A DNA stretch of 64,000 nucleotides from assembly GCF_038957035.1 (NCBI RefSeq), contig NZ_CP152412.1:8428501-8492500 (forward strand), in the 5' to 3' direction. Shown here piece after piece: positions 54,023 through 63,898 of this stretch (within the stretch, counting starts at the first letter, position 1; each line of letters begins with the position of its first letter). A model generated the notes under the pieces. The model made no database searches. It was not told where the DNA came from and worked only from the letters and a program-made list of their open reading frames with translations. Origin of the DNA: Bradyrhizobium sp. B097 (GTDB lineage: Bacteria > Pseudomonadota > Alphaproteobacteria > Rhizobiales > Xanthobacteraceae). The translations under genes were made by a program, and so were the position numbers.

Positions 54023-54334
54023 ATGCCGAACGACGTCAGGGACTTGCCGGCCGGCCAGAGCCAGAGTGACGGCCTGTACCGCTTTCTCGGCGGATCGCCG
54101 CTCTCGGTAGCGTTCCGGCTGATCCTGCTCTCGATCCTGGTCGGCGTCGTGCTTGCCGCGATCGGCCTCGACCCATGGAATATCCTCAACAGCGTCCGCC
54201 GGCTGTTCCAGACCATCTGGGATTTCGGCTTCGACGCGATCAACTGGGCCTGGCGCTACTTCCTGCTCGGCGCCGTGATCGTGATCCCGATCTGGCTGTT
54301 GTCGCGGCTGTTCGGCACGCCGCGCGGCCGCTGA
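54023..54334 (+). CDS. DUF6460-like small membrane protein
   Basis: A 103-residue protein with a polar N-terminus and two hydrophobic segments (VAFRLILLSILVGVVLAAIG and YFLLGAVIVIPIWLLSRLFG) with the linker LDPWNILNSVRRLFQTIWDFGFDAINWAW. It resembles the DUF6460 group of alphaproteobacteria, whose function is unknown. ATG 54023 has a strong AGGAGAGA site. It precedes the MBL hydrolase gene by 22 bp, so the two are likely co-transcribed. Confidence 0.75.
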   Translation: MPNDVRDLPAGQSQSDGLYRFLGGSPLSVAFRLILLSILVGVVLAAIGLDPWNILNSVRRLFQTIWDFGFDAINWAWRYFLLGAVIVIPIWLLSRLFGTPRGR

Positions 54335-54356
54335 TCCAGAGGAGCACTCGCAGCCG

Positions 54357-55091
54357 ATGCAATTGCAATTTGTCGGCTGCGGCGATGCGTTCGGCTCCGG
54401 GGGCCGCTTCAACACCTGCTTCCATGTCACCGGCGCGCGCGTCAATTTCCTGATCGATTGCGGTGCGTCCTCGCTGCCGGCACTGAAGCGGCTCGAGATC
54501 GATCGCGACGCAATCGACCTGATCCTGATCACGCACTTTCACGGCGATCATTTTGCCGGCCTGCCGTTCTTCCTGCTCGACGCGCAATTCTCCCGCCGCA
54601 CCCGGCCGCTCGTGATCGCCGGACCCGAAGGCATCGAAACGAAATTGCCTGAGGTGATGGAGGTGATGTTCGAACATTCCTCCAAAACCAAACAGCGCTT
54701 CGATCTGTCCGTCGTCACGCTCGCACCGCAGGAACAGCGCAGCTTCGGCGAGGTGAGCGTGACGCCCTATCCTGTGGTGCATGGCGAATCCGGCGGGCCA
54801 TTCCTCGCCTATCGCATCGAGGCGGAAGGCCGCGTCGTCAGCTACAGCGCCGACACCGAATGGACCGACGCGCTGATCCCGGCCGCGCAAAACGCTGACC
54901 TCTTCATCACTGAGGCCTATACCTACGACAGGATGGTCAAGAACCATCTCAGCCTGAAAACGCTGGAAGCGCATTTGCCGGCCATCAACGCCAGGCGCGT
55001 GATGCTGACCCATATGAGCGACGATATGCTCGGCCGCGTCGACGACCTGCCCTACACGGCGGCGAGCGACGGCATGGTCGTGGTGTTCTGA
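54357..55091 (+). CDS. MBL-fold hydrolase (RNase Z-like)
   Basis: A 244-residue metallo-beta-lactamase protein: LQFVGCGDAFGSGGRFNTCF begins the fold, ILITHFHGDHFAGLPFFLLD holds the metal-binding HxHxDH, and VVHGESGGPFLAYRIEAEG, SYSADTEWTDAL and VMLTHMSDDML give the rest. The layout is like RNase Z and arylsulfatase-type hydrolases. At 244 residues it lacks the exosite of true tRNase Z, so the substrate is uncertain. Confidence 0.88.
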   Translation: MQLQFVGCGDAFGSGGRFNTCFHVTGARVNFLIDCGASSLPALKRLEIDRDAIDLILITHFHGDHFAGLPFFLLDAQFSRRTRPLVIAGPEGIETKLPEVMEVMFEHSSKTKQRFDLSVVTLAPQEQRSFGEVSVTPYPVVHGESGGPFLAYRIEAEGRVVSYSADTEWTDALIPAAQNADLFITEAYTYDRMVKNHLSLKTLEAHLPAINARRVMLTHMSDDMLGRVDDLPYTAASDGMVVVF

Positions 55092-55205
55092 CCATGCCAT
55101 GCCTTGTCGGCTGCCCCTCCGCCACCGCATTGCTCTGAGTACAATTCCGACATGGTCGCGCGACGGATGTCGCGATAGAAACGCCTATTCCTTGCAACTG
55201 TAGCC

Positions 55206-56528
55206 ATGCACGCCCCCACCCACCCAAAGATCACGACCCGCCAGGTGTTCGCCATCGCCGGTCCCGCGATGGTCGCCAACCTGACCACGCCGCTGATCGG
55301 CATCGTCTCGACCACCGCGATCGGCCGGCTCGACGATGCCGCGCTGCTCGGCGGGGTGGCGATGGCCTCGGTGATCTTCGACTGCCTGTTCTGGCTGTTC
55401 GCCTTCCTGCGCATGAGCACGCTGGCCTTCACCGCGCAGGCGCAGGGCGCGGGCGAGCCGCAGGAATATGCCGCGATCCTGGTGCGCGGCTTCATCGTCG
55501 CCGGCCTGATCGGCGCTGCGCTGATCGCGTTGCAGGTGCCGCTCGCCGCGATCACATTCCAGCTGATGGGCGGCAGCGAAGGCGTCACACGTGCGGCCAA
55601 GAGCTATTTCATGATCCGGATCTGGTCGGCGCCGCTGGCGCTCGCCAATTACGTCATCCTGGGCTGGCTGGTCGGCCAGGCGCGCGCCAATCTGGCGCTG
55701 GCGCTGCAGATCGTGATCAATTTGATCAACATGGCCGCAACCGTGCTGCTGGTGCAGGTCTACGGCGCCGGCATCGCCGGTGCCGCGATCGCCGCCGTGC
55801 TTGCCGAGACGACCGGCTTCGCTGCCGGCATCGTCGTGGCGTGGCGGATCTCGCAAGGCGGCTTCGCTGTTCCAGCGGCCACGCTGTTCGACCGCGCCAA
55901 GCTGATGCGCATGCTGGCCGTCAACCGCGACATCATGGTCCGCACCGCGGCGCTGATCGTCGTGTTCCTGTTCTTCACCGCCAAGGGCGCGCGCGAAGGC
56001 GACGTCACGCTGGCGGCGAACTCGGTGCTGAACAATTTCCTGCTGGTGAGCGCCTTCTTCCTCGACGGCCTCGCCAACGCTGCCCAGCAGCTCTGCGGCC
56101 GCGCCTTCGGCGCCCGCGACGCACGCGGCTTCGCCGATTCGACCCGGCTGGTGCTGCTGTGGGGTGTCGGCTTCGCGCTGGTCGTCTCGGTGCTGTTCGC
56201 GCTGTTCGGACCCGCGCTGATCAACCTGATGACGACAAGCGACGACGTGCGCCGCTATGCGCGCGAGTTCCTGGTGTTCGTGATCCTGGCGCCGTTACCC
56301 GGCGTGTTCGCGTTCGGCTTCGACGGCATCTATGTCGGCGCGACCTGGGCGCGCGAGATGCGCAATTTGATGCTGGCCTCGCTCGCGATCTTCCTCGCCG
56401 CGTGGTGGGCGCTCAGCGGATTTGGCAACACCGGGCTGTGGATCGCGCTGCTCGGCTTCTACGTCGCGCGCGGCGGTCTGCAAGGCCTGCGCTATCCGGC
56501 GCTGCTGAGGAAGTCGTTCAAATCGTAG
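55206..56528 (+). CDS. MATE family efflux transporter
   Basis: A 440-residue multidrug and toxin extrusion type exporter with twelve predicted helices in two halves: AIAGPAMVANLTTPLIGIVSTTAIGRLDDA starts the first MatE repeat and LIVVFLFFTAKGAREGDVTLAANSVLNNFLLVSAFFLDGLANAAQQLCGRAFGA is the second. It resembles the DinF branch. It probably exports cationic compounds with Na+ or H+ as counter-ion. It is preceded by a 114-bp gap with no obvious regulator. Confidence 0.92.
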   Translation: MHAPTHPKITTRQVFAIAGPAMVANLTTPLIGIVSTTAIGRLDDAALLGGVAMASVIFDCLFWLFAFLRMSTLAFTAQAQGAGEPQEYAAILVRGFIVAGLIGAALIALQVPLAAITFQLMGGSEGVTRAAKSYFMIRIWSAPLALANYVILGWLVGQARANLALALQIVINLINMAATVLLVQVYGAGIAGAAIAAVLAETTGFAAGIVVAWRISQGGFAVPAATLFDRAKLMRMLAVNRDIMVRTAALIVVFLFFTAKGAREGDVTLAANSVLNNFLLVSAFFLDGLANAAQQLCGRAFGARDARGFADSTRLVLLWGVGFALVVSVLFALFGPALINLMTTSDDVRRYAREFLVFVILAPLPGVFAFGFDGIYVGATWAREMRNLMLASLAIFLAAWWALSGFGNTGLWIALLGFYVARGGLQGLRYPALLRKSFKS

Positions 56529-56532
56529 TTGC

Positions 56533-56617
56533 GTAGCCCGGATGGAGCGAAGCGAAATCCGGGGTCTGCATCCGCGGCGAGACTGTCCCGGATTGCGCTG
56601 CGCTCCATCCGGGCTAC
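56533..56617. repeat. Palindromic repeat, GTAGCCCGGATG family, copy 4
   Basis: Arms GTAGCCCGGATGGAGCGAAG and the inverse ending CCATCCGGGCTAC. It begins 5 bp after the MATE stop. A lone right arm (CATCCGGGCTACG) recurs at 56767-56792, beside the pyrD stop. Confidence 0.88.
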
Positions 56618-56628
56618 GAAGTTCTCTT

Positions 56629-56761
56629 CCCCTTCCCCCTGAAAGGGGGAAGGTTGGGATGGGGGTCAGCCGCAGGCGACGCAGCTCATGGAGAGAGCTG
56701 ACCCCCACCCGCTTTGCTCTGGCGAGCAAAGCAACCTCCCCTTTTCAAGGGGAGGTTGGGG
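56629..56761. repeat. Palindromic repeat, CTTCCCC/GGGGAAG family
   Basis: The left arm CCTTCCCCCTGAAAGGGGGAAGG is self-complementary. The right arm AACCTCCCCTTTTCAAGGGG is followed by AGGTT, with an inner GGGGGTCAG / CTGACCCCC pair and a central GCTTTGCTC/GAGCAAAGC hairpin. It lies in the convergent gap between MATE and pyrD. Confidence 0.82.
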
Positions 56762-56797
56762 CGCAGCCGGATTTCGCTTCATCCGGGCTACGAGCAC

Positions 56798-57895
56798 CTA
56801 CCGCACCGGCCAATCCTCGGCCGTGATGGTCGCGGCATCGGCGCCGACGATTTCCGACAGCGAGTCGCGGCCGGTGCGCAGCAAGGTCGAGGACAGATCG
56901 CGCTTGATGTCGTCGACCAGGCCGATGCCCTTGTAGACCAGCGAGGAATAGAGCTGGATCAGGCTGGCCCCGGCGCGGATCTTGGTCAGCGCGGCGCCGC
57001 CGCTATCGATGCCGCCGACGCCGATCAACGGAAACGCGCCTTCGACGCGGACATAGGTCTCGGCGACCATCCGGGTTGAGAGGCGGAACAGCGGACGGCC
57101 CGACAGGCCACCCTGCTCGCTGGCACGGTTCTCCTCGCGCAAGGTCGAAGGACGCGCCAGCGTGGTGTTGGCGACAATCATGCCGTCGACGCGCCGCGAG
57201 CGCGCGATATGAACGACATCGTCGAGCTCGGCGAGGCTCAGATCCGGCGCGATCTTCAGCAGCACCGGCGAATCGCCGGCGTTCTTGCGCACGCGCTCGC
57301 GGGTATCGATCACCCGCGCCAGCAAATCGTCGAGCGCCGCCGATTGCTGCAGATTGCGCAGGCCCGGCGTATTCGGCGAGGAGACGTTGACGGTGAAATA
57401 GCTCGCGACCGGGGCAAACGTTTCGATCAGCTTCACATAGTCGGCGACGCGGTCGGTCGAATCCTTGTTGGCCCCGACATTGACCCCGATGATGCCGCCG
57501 CCACTGGCGCGCGCGGCGAGCCGGCGCAGCACCGCTTCCGCGCCGTCATTGTTGAAGCCCATGCGGTTGATGACGGCTTCGTCGCGCTCCAGGCGAAACA
57601 GCCGCGGCCGCGGGTTGCCGGCTTGCGGCTTCGGCGTCACCGAGCCGATCTCGACAAAGCCGAAACCAAGCCGCAGCAGCGCGTCGGGCACCTCGGCGCT
57701 CTTGTCGAAACCCGCCGCCATGCCGATCGGGTTCGGAAAGTTCAGCCCGAAGGCACGCACCGCGAGCTTGGGATCATCCGGCCGCTGCCGGATCGGCGGC
57801 AGCAGCTTCAAGCCCTGGATCGCCATGCGATGGGCATCTTCAGGATCGAACCAGCGCAGCAGCGGCAGCGAGAAGGCGTCGAAGGCTCGGATCAC
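56798..57895 (-). CDS. pyrD: Dihydroorotate dehydrogenase (quinone), class 2
   Basis: PyrD oxidises dihydroorotate to orotate in pyrimidine synthesis, passing electrons to quinone at the inner membrane. The 365-residue protein has the class 2 N-terminal membrane-association part (LPLLRWFDPEDAHRMAIQGLKLL), FPNPIGMAAGFDKSAEVPDAL, INRMGFNNDGAEAV, the catalytic Ser in YFTVNVSSPNTPGLRNLQ, and LKIAPDLSLAELDD, VANTTLARP and GVGGIDSGGAAL. It overlaps the DUF952 gene by 4 bp (ATGA), so the two are coupled. Confidence 0.96.
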   Translation of the reverse strand: MIRAFDAFSLPLLRWFDPEDAHRMAIQGLKLLPPIRQRPDDPKLAVRAFGLNFPNPIGMAAGFDKSAEVPDALLRLGFGFVEIGSVTPKPQAGNPRPRLFRLERDEAVINRMGFNNDGAEAVLRRLAARASGGGIIGVNVGANKDSTDRVADYVKLIETFAPVASYFTVNVSSPNTPGLRNLQQSAALDDLLARVIDTRERVRKNAGDSPVLLKIAPDLSLAELDDVVHIARSRRVDGMIVANTTLARPSTLREENRASEQGGLSGRPLFRLSTRMVAETYVRVEGAFPLIGVGGIDSGGAALTKIRAGASLIQLYSSLVYKGIGLVDDIKRDLSSTLLRTGRDSLSEIVGADAATITAEDWPVR

Positions 57896-58230
57896 GGCTT
57901 GAGCTCCGGAACGTCGTGTCCGCCGTCGGAGCGCGCGCGAAGGCTGAGGATTTCGGTGACCGCGCCGAGGTCGAGTTCGCCATAGAGATGCGGGAACAAT
58001 TCGTCATTGCGCGAGCGTTCCCAGCGCAAGGCGTCGCCGAGCGCATCGGCATCGACCGCGACCAGGAACAGGCCGGTTTGCCCGTGGTAGTGCTTGCGCG
58101 CGGTCTCGGCCACCTGGGAGGCGGTGGAAAAATGGATGAAGCCGTCGCGATTGTCGTCCGCACTGCCCCGGTAGACGCCCTGCCGCTCGGCCTCGCGCCA
58201 AGCCGAAGCGGGAGTGATTTTGTAGATCAT
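57892..58230 (-). CDS. DUF952 domain protein
   Basis: A 112-residue protein of the DUF952 family, often encoded next to pyrD in alphaproteobacteria. Signatures are MIYKITPASAWREAERQGVYRGSADD, GFIHFSTASQVAETARKHYHG and the acidic RWERSRNDELFPHLYGELDL. DUF952 resembles glutathione-S-transferase-like or ADP-ribose-binding folds, but no activity is proven. ATG 58230 is used; GTG 58236 is close and has the better ribosome site. Confidence 0.82.
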   Translation of the reverse strand: MIYKITPASAWREAERQGVYRGSADDNRDGFIHFSTASQVAETARKHYHGQTGLFLVAVDADALGDALRWERSRNDELFPHLYGELDLGAVTEILSLRARSDGGHDVPELKP

Positions 58231-58436
58231 GGGCACGGCCCGGCCTTCCCTTTTGTCCTTGAGTCTCTTGGGGTTTTATCCGGATTTGAGGGGAAATGCC
58301 CCAGACGCCATATGGCGAGCGAGGGACCGTATCGGCGGCAGCGGCGCAACTCAAGCGGTGGGCGGACACATCCGACGGCAGATTTGCGGAAACTCCCGGT
58401 TTCAGGTAATAATTCCTACCATCCGGGGTGTCCTCG

Positions 58437-59090
58437 ATGGCCAAACAGTCCAAAGCCGCCCGACCGCTGACCCACGCGCAGGTCTGGGCCGCGCTCGACC
58501 GGCTCGCCGAACGCGCCGGCCTGTCGCCATCAGGCCTTGCCAAGCAGTCCGGTCTCGACCCCACCACCTTCAACAAGTCCAAGCGCGTGACCGGCGACGG
58601 ACGCGAGCGCTGGCCGTCGACCGAATCGCTCTCCAAGGCGCTGGCCGCGAGCAATGCCAGCATGGAGACCTTCGTGCAGTTGCTCGGCGATGGTCCGCGC
58701 GCCGGCCAGTCGGTGCCGTTGCTCGGCTTCGCGCAGGCCGGCGCCGGCGGCTATTTCGACGACTCTGGCTTTCCCGCCGGCAAGGGCTGGGATGAAGTGG
58801 CACTGCCGGCGACCACTGACGAGCACGCCTATGCGCTGGAGATCGAGGGCGACTCGATGAAGCCGGCCTATCGCGAAGGTGACATCATCGTAGTGTCACC
58901 CGCGACCGCGATCCGCCGCGGCGACCGCGTCGTGGTGCGCACGACCGGCGGCGAGGTGATGTTGAAGGAACTGAGGCGACGCACCGGCAAGGTGCTGGAA
59001 CTCGCATCGCTCAATCCGGAGCATCCCGACCGCATGCTCGAGGCCGAGGAGGTCGCGTGGATCGCACGCGTGGTGTGGGCGAGCCAGTAA
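58437..59090 (+). CDS. S24/LexA-like self-cleaving repressor
   Basis: A 217-residue protein with an N-terminal helix-turn-helix (LAERAGLSPSGLAKQSGLDPTTFNKSKR) and a C-terminal S24 peptidase domain: catalytic Ser in LEIEGDSMKPAYREGDIIVV and catalytic Lys in VMLKELRRR. The Ala-Gly cleavage site region is likely AQAGAGGYFDD at about residues 98-108. It resembles phage C2/CI-type and stress repressors. No prophage genes are adjacent, so it probably regulates a host response to DNA damage. ATG 58437 or GTG 58428 could be the start. Confidence 0.85.
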   Translation: MAKQSKAARPLTHAQVWAALDRLAERAGLSPSGLAKQSGLDPTTFNKSKRVTGDGRERWPSTESLSKALAASNASMETFVQLLGDGPRAGQSVPLLGFAQAGAGGYFDDSGFPAGKGWDEVALPATTDEHAYALEIEGDSMKPAYREGDIIVVSPATAIRRGDRVVVRTTGGEVMLKELRRRTGKVLELASLNPEHPDRMLEAEEVAWIARVVWASQ

Positions 59091-59122
59091 GCTGTGGCGA
59101 TTCAGTCGCCACAAAAACCAGT

Positions 59123-59253
59123 GTCGTCCCGGGCAAGCGAAGCGCGACCCGGGACCCATAACCACCACTCATTTTGTTTGAGTAAGCTGGGGCCACAGCC
59201 TGCTCTAACAACCAACCCCTGTGGTTATGGGTCCCTGCTTTCGCAGGGACGAC
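59123..59253. repeat. Palindromic repeat, GTCGTCCC/GGGACGAC family, inverted single copy
   Basis: The ends are GTCGTCCCGGGCAAGCGAAG and GCAGGGACGAC, with the GGGACCCATAACCAC / GTGGTTATGGGTCCC inner arms. It is inverted relative to the units at 44023-44601 and lies between the repressor and aldolase genes, which converge on it. Confidence 0.83.
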
Positions 59254-59271
59254 GGTGGAGTTTGACGCGAA

Positions 59272-60057
59272 TTACGTCGCGTAGTCCGGCTCCTTGCGGT
59301 CCAGCATCCGCTTCAGTGCATCGAAATGCCGCTGCGACGGGGACGGGCCGGTGTAGAGGTGGTCGTCGCGGAAATCGCGCTTGGTCTTCTCGACCACATG
59401 CTGCGGCAATTGCTTGAGCGGCTGCTGGGTCCACATCGCATAGATCTGCACCTGCGCGGCGCGCTCGATGTAATAGAGCCGGTCATAGGCGTCGGCGACG
59501 GTCTCGCCGACGGTCGAGATACCGTGATTGGCCATGAACAGGATGGTCTTGTTGCCGATCACCTTGGCGAGCCGCGCGCCTTCCTCGGGATCCAGCGCAG
59601 GGCCGGCGTAGAGATCGTCATAGGCGATCGCCTCCGACAGCCCGACCTCGGTCTGGCCGATCTCCTTGATGCGCGGATCCTCGAGCCGCGTCAGCGCGCT
59701 TGCATACGGCATATGGGTGTGGAACACCGCCTTGGCCTGCGGCAGCGCCTTGTGGATCGGCGCATGGATGCAATAGCAGGAGCGCTCGACCTCACCCTCG
59801 CCGCGCTTCACCTCGGCATCGTCGATACCGACCTCCATGAAGGACGACGCGGTGACCTCCGACCAGTGCATGCCGAACGGGATCTGATAGTAGCGATCGC
59901 TGCGGCCGGGCACCACGAAGGTGAGATGGTTGAAGATGCCTTCCGAAAAGCCGTGGTTGTAGGCGAGCCGATGCGCCGCCGCGAGGTCGACCCGCGCCTG
60001 CCATTCCTCGGCGCTCGAACTGTCCTGCAGCGATGTCGGCGAAACCCTGAACTGCAT
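59272..60057 (-). CDS. Class II aldolase/adducin family protein
   Basis: A 261-residue protein of the class II aldolase fold. The metal site shows IFNHLTFVVPGRSD (the GNxS-like stretch), the acidic SFMEVGIDDAEV, AVFHTHMPYASAL with the HxH pair, and FMANHGISTVGETVADAYDRLYYIERAAQ. Members include fuculose aldolases, methylthioribulose dehydratases and adducin-like proteins; none is singled out. ATG 60057 is preferred, as GGGAG sits 8 bp upstream; ATG 60063 is in frame. Confidence 0.85.
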   Translation of the reverse strand: MQFRVSPTSLQDSSSAEEWQARVDLAAAHRLAYNHGFSEGIFNHLTFVVPGRSDRYYQIPFGMHWSEVTASSFMEVGIDDAEVKRGEGEVERSCYCIHAPIHKALPQAKAVFHTHMPYASALTRLEDPRIKEIGQTEVGLSEAIAYDDLYAGPALDPEEGARLAKVIGNKTILFMANHGISTVGETVADAYDRLYYIERAAQVQIYAMWTQQPLKQLPQHVVEKTKRDFRDDHLYTGPSPSQRHFDALKRMLDRKEPDYAT

Positions 60058-60204
60058 GCGCATGCTCCCATCTGTGCCGGCCTCTCGACGGAGGCCGTGC
60101 TGATTTTGTGGAGCGAGTGTAGCGCAATCCGGCGGCAACCCCGGCTGAAATTGCCGGGGATCAGCCATCCGGATTTTGCGGCGCTACGCCGCAGCCGTGG
60201 TGCC

Positions 60205-60290
60205 GTAGCCCGGAAGGAGCGCAGCGCAATCCGGGGCACCTGGGCAGCTGGGAACGCTTCCCGGATTTCGCTGCGCTCCATCCGGGCTAC
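60205..60290. repeat. Palindromic repeat, GTAGCCCGGATG family, copy 5
   Basis: Arms GTAGCCCGGAAGGAGCGCAG and the inverse CTGCGCTCCATCCGGGCTAC. A more decayed relative seems to lie just upstream at about 60117-60188 (AGCGCAATCCGG..CCGGATTTTGCGGCGCTACG). It stands between the aldolase start and the lysS stop. Confidence 0.87.
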
Positions 60291-60302
60291 ACGTTCCTCA
60301 AA

Positions 60303-61946
<1,644 letters not shown>

Positions 61947-62010
61947 TCAGGCTCTCTCCAAAAAGGCCGCGAAAACTAACGCTTTCGCGGAAAAATGCAA
62001 AACGGCGCTC

Positions 62011-62152
62011 CCTCGCCCCGCCCTTGCGGGGAGAGGGTTGGGGTGAGGGGCTCTATCCGCGTAACCGGCAAGAGAGGAATTCGCGGAGGCCCCCCTCACC
62101 CGGAATTCAAGCTGCGCTTGAATTCCGACCTCTCCCCGCAAGCGGGGCGAGG
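62011..62152. repeat. Palindromic repeat, CCTCGCCCCG / CGGGGCGAGG family
   Basis: The outer arms CCTCGCCCCGCCCTTGCGGG..AGAGG and CCTCTCCCCGCAAGCGGGGC..GAGG pair, with inner GGTGAGGGG / CCCCTCACC arms and a central GAATTCAAGC/GCTTGAATTC hairpin. It sits between lysS and the solute-binding protein gene. Confidence 0.85.
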
Positions 62153-62166
62153 TGAAGATCACCGCA

Positions 62167-63198
62167 TCAGAACGGGCTGATCGAGAAATAGCGCAGCCAC
62201 AGATCGGTGAAGCGGCCTTTTTCCCAGATCCGGAACAGCGCCCAGTTCAGCGATTGCCGCAGCAGATCGTTGCCCTTGCGCACGGCGATGCCGACACCCT
62301 CGCCGAAATAGCGGCTCTCGACAAAGGGGCCGCCGGAAAACGCGCAGCATTCGGCGGAATCGGTGCCGTTGATCCAGAACGCGAGCGAGATCGCATCGCC
62401 AAAGATGAAGTCGACCTCGCCGCGGCGCAGCGCAGCGCGCAGCGCGTCGTTGTCCGGATAGGAATGGATCTCGGCGTCGGTGAACATCGCCTTGAGATAG
62501 GCCTCGTGCGAGGTGCCGGCGATGACGCCGACCTTCTTGCCCTCGAGATATTCCGGGCGGATTTCCGGCATCACATTGTCGCGGCGCGACGCGAAGCGCG
62601 CCGGCGCGCGATAATAGGGATCGGTGAAATCGACCTTGGCGCGCAGCTGCGGCGTCACCGCCATCGACGCGATGATGGCATCGCCCCGGTTGGTCGCCAG
62701 CGCATCGATCAGGGTCTCGAAGCGGCGCATCTGGATGGTGCAGGTGACCTTGATCTCGTCGCAAAGCGCGCGCGCCAGGTCGACATTGAAGCCGGCGGGA
62801 TTGCCGTCGGGTCCGGTGAAGTTGAACGGCGGATAGTCGGTCTCGGTCAGGAAGCGGATCACGGTGAGGCGCGACAGGTCCGGCCGATCCGGCCGCCGCC
62901 GCGGGTCCCAGAAGCCCGGCACCGCCTGCGGCGCCGCCTCGGCAGCCTTGGGCGGCTGATTCGGAGGCGACGGGGCGGCAGCTGCCGGCGGCGTTGCTAC
63001 CGGGGGCGTCGCTGGTGCCGCTTGTGCAGGGGCAGGCCTGGCGGGCTGGGCCGGTGCCGCCGCCTTGGGCGCCGCCGATGCCGGGGGCGTCTGTGCGCCC
63101 GCGGACCCTGCCATCACCAGCACGACGGCCGCCATTGCCGCGGCCAGGCGAAACTGGCGCGGGCGGACGGAAAAAGGCTGGGCAGTCGGATTTGGCAT
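62167..63198 (-). CDS. Extracellular solute-binding protein (amino acid ABC type)
   Basis: A 343-residue exported protein with a signal peptide ending near AGSAGAQ, a Pro/Ala-rich linker of about 70 residues (APAQPARPAPAQAAPATPPV is part) and a family 3 solute-binding domain. Its blocks are IRFLTETDYPPFNFTGPDGNPAGFNVDLARAL, DAIIASMAVTPQLRAKVDFTDPYY, VGVIAGTSHEAYL and VDFIFGDAISLAFW. The long linker is unusual and would hold the domain away from an anchor. The start is uncertain: ATG 63198 gives a good signal peptide, ATG 63237 is in frame. No ABC partner genes are nearby. Confidence 0.88.
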   Translation of the reverse strand: MPNPTAQPFSVRPRQFRLAAAMAAVVLVMAGSAGAQTPPASAAPKAAAPAQPARPAPAQAAPATPPVATPPAAAAPSPPNQPPKAAEAAPQAVPGFWDPRRRPDRPDLSRLTVIRFLTETDYPPFNFTGPDGNPAGFNVDLARALCDEIKVTCTIQMRRFETLIDALATNRGDAIIASMAVTPQLRAKVDFTDPYYRAPARFASRRDNVMPEIRPEYLEGKKVGVIAGTSHEAYLKAMFTDAEIHSYPDNDALRAALRRGEVDFIFGDAISLAFWINGTDSAECCAFSGGPFVESRYFGEGVGIAVRKGNDLLRQSLNWALFRIWEKGRFTDLWLRYFSISPF

Positions 63199-63289
63199 AA
63201 CCGGCAATATCAGGAAATTGAACGGCTTATAGACCATCCGGCGCGTGATGCGAGCGCCGAATGGGTTAATTCTGAGCCGGAAAAAGGGG

Positions 63290-63880
63290 TCAAAGATAGC
63301 GTTTGAGATCGGTCGCCGCCTCTTCCGGCGTCCGTTTCAGATTGAACGGCGCGACGAAATGGCCGTCGCGGTCCATCAGATAGATCAGCGCGGTGTGATC
63401 CATCGTGTAGTCGCCATCCTTCAGCGGCACTTTCTTGGCGTAGACCCGATAGCTCGACAGCACCTTGGCGATCGCGGCGGGATCGCCGGTCAGGCCCTTG
63501 AGGTGCGGATCGAAGCTCGAAAGGTAATCCTTCATCGCCGTGGCGGTGTCGCGTTCCGGGTCGACCGAGACGAAATAGGCATTCACGCGGTCGGCGTCCT
63601 TGCCCATCGCCTTCAGGACCTCGGAGATCTCGAACAGCGAGGTTGGGCAGATGTCCGGGCAATGGGTGAAGCCGAAGAAGATCAGCGTCGGCTTGCCCTG
63701 GAGGTTCTTGTCGGTGACGGTCTGGCCGGACTGGTCGGTGAGCTGGAACGGCCCGCCGATCGCGGCCGGCGCCGCGACGGTGCGCAAGCCGCCGACCGCC
63801 CACAACATGAGGAACAGGCCGACCGCCAGACTGCCCGCGAAGGCTGCAAAGATCACCAATGGGCGCGTGGTCCGGGGCAT
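63290..63880 (-). CDS. SCO1/SenC family copper chaperone
   Basis: SCO proteins deliver copper to the CuA site of cytochrome oxidase subunit II or act as thiol reductases. The 196-residue protein has one N-terminal membrane anchor (residues about 8-28), the copper-binding FFGFTHCPDICPTSL (CxxxC), VSVDPERDTATAMKDYL, and the distal metal His in TMDHTALIYLMDRDG. It probably serves the aa3 oxidase encoded at 1.4-6.8 kb, although the genes are about 57 kb apart in this window. Confidence 0.93.
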   Translation of the reverse strand: MPRTTRPLVIFAAFAGSLAVGLFLMLWAVGGLRTVAAPAAIGGPFQLTDQSGQTVTDKNLQGKPTLIFFGFTHCPDICPTSLFEISEVLKAMGKDADRVNAYFVSVDPERDTATAMKDYLSSFDPHLKGLTGDPAAIAKVLSSYRVYAKKVPLKDGDYTMDHTALIYLMDRDGHFVAPFNLKRTPEEAATDLKRYL

Positions 63881-63898
63881 GATGCGAGGGCGTCCTTG

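Noticed and set aside
56629..56761. Possible small RNA gene made of stacked hairpins
   Set aside because: The same arrangement recurs as an intergenic repeat at 49720 and 62011, so it is treated as a palindromic repeat rather than a dedicated RNA.
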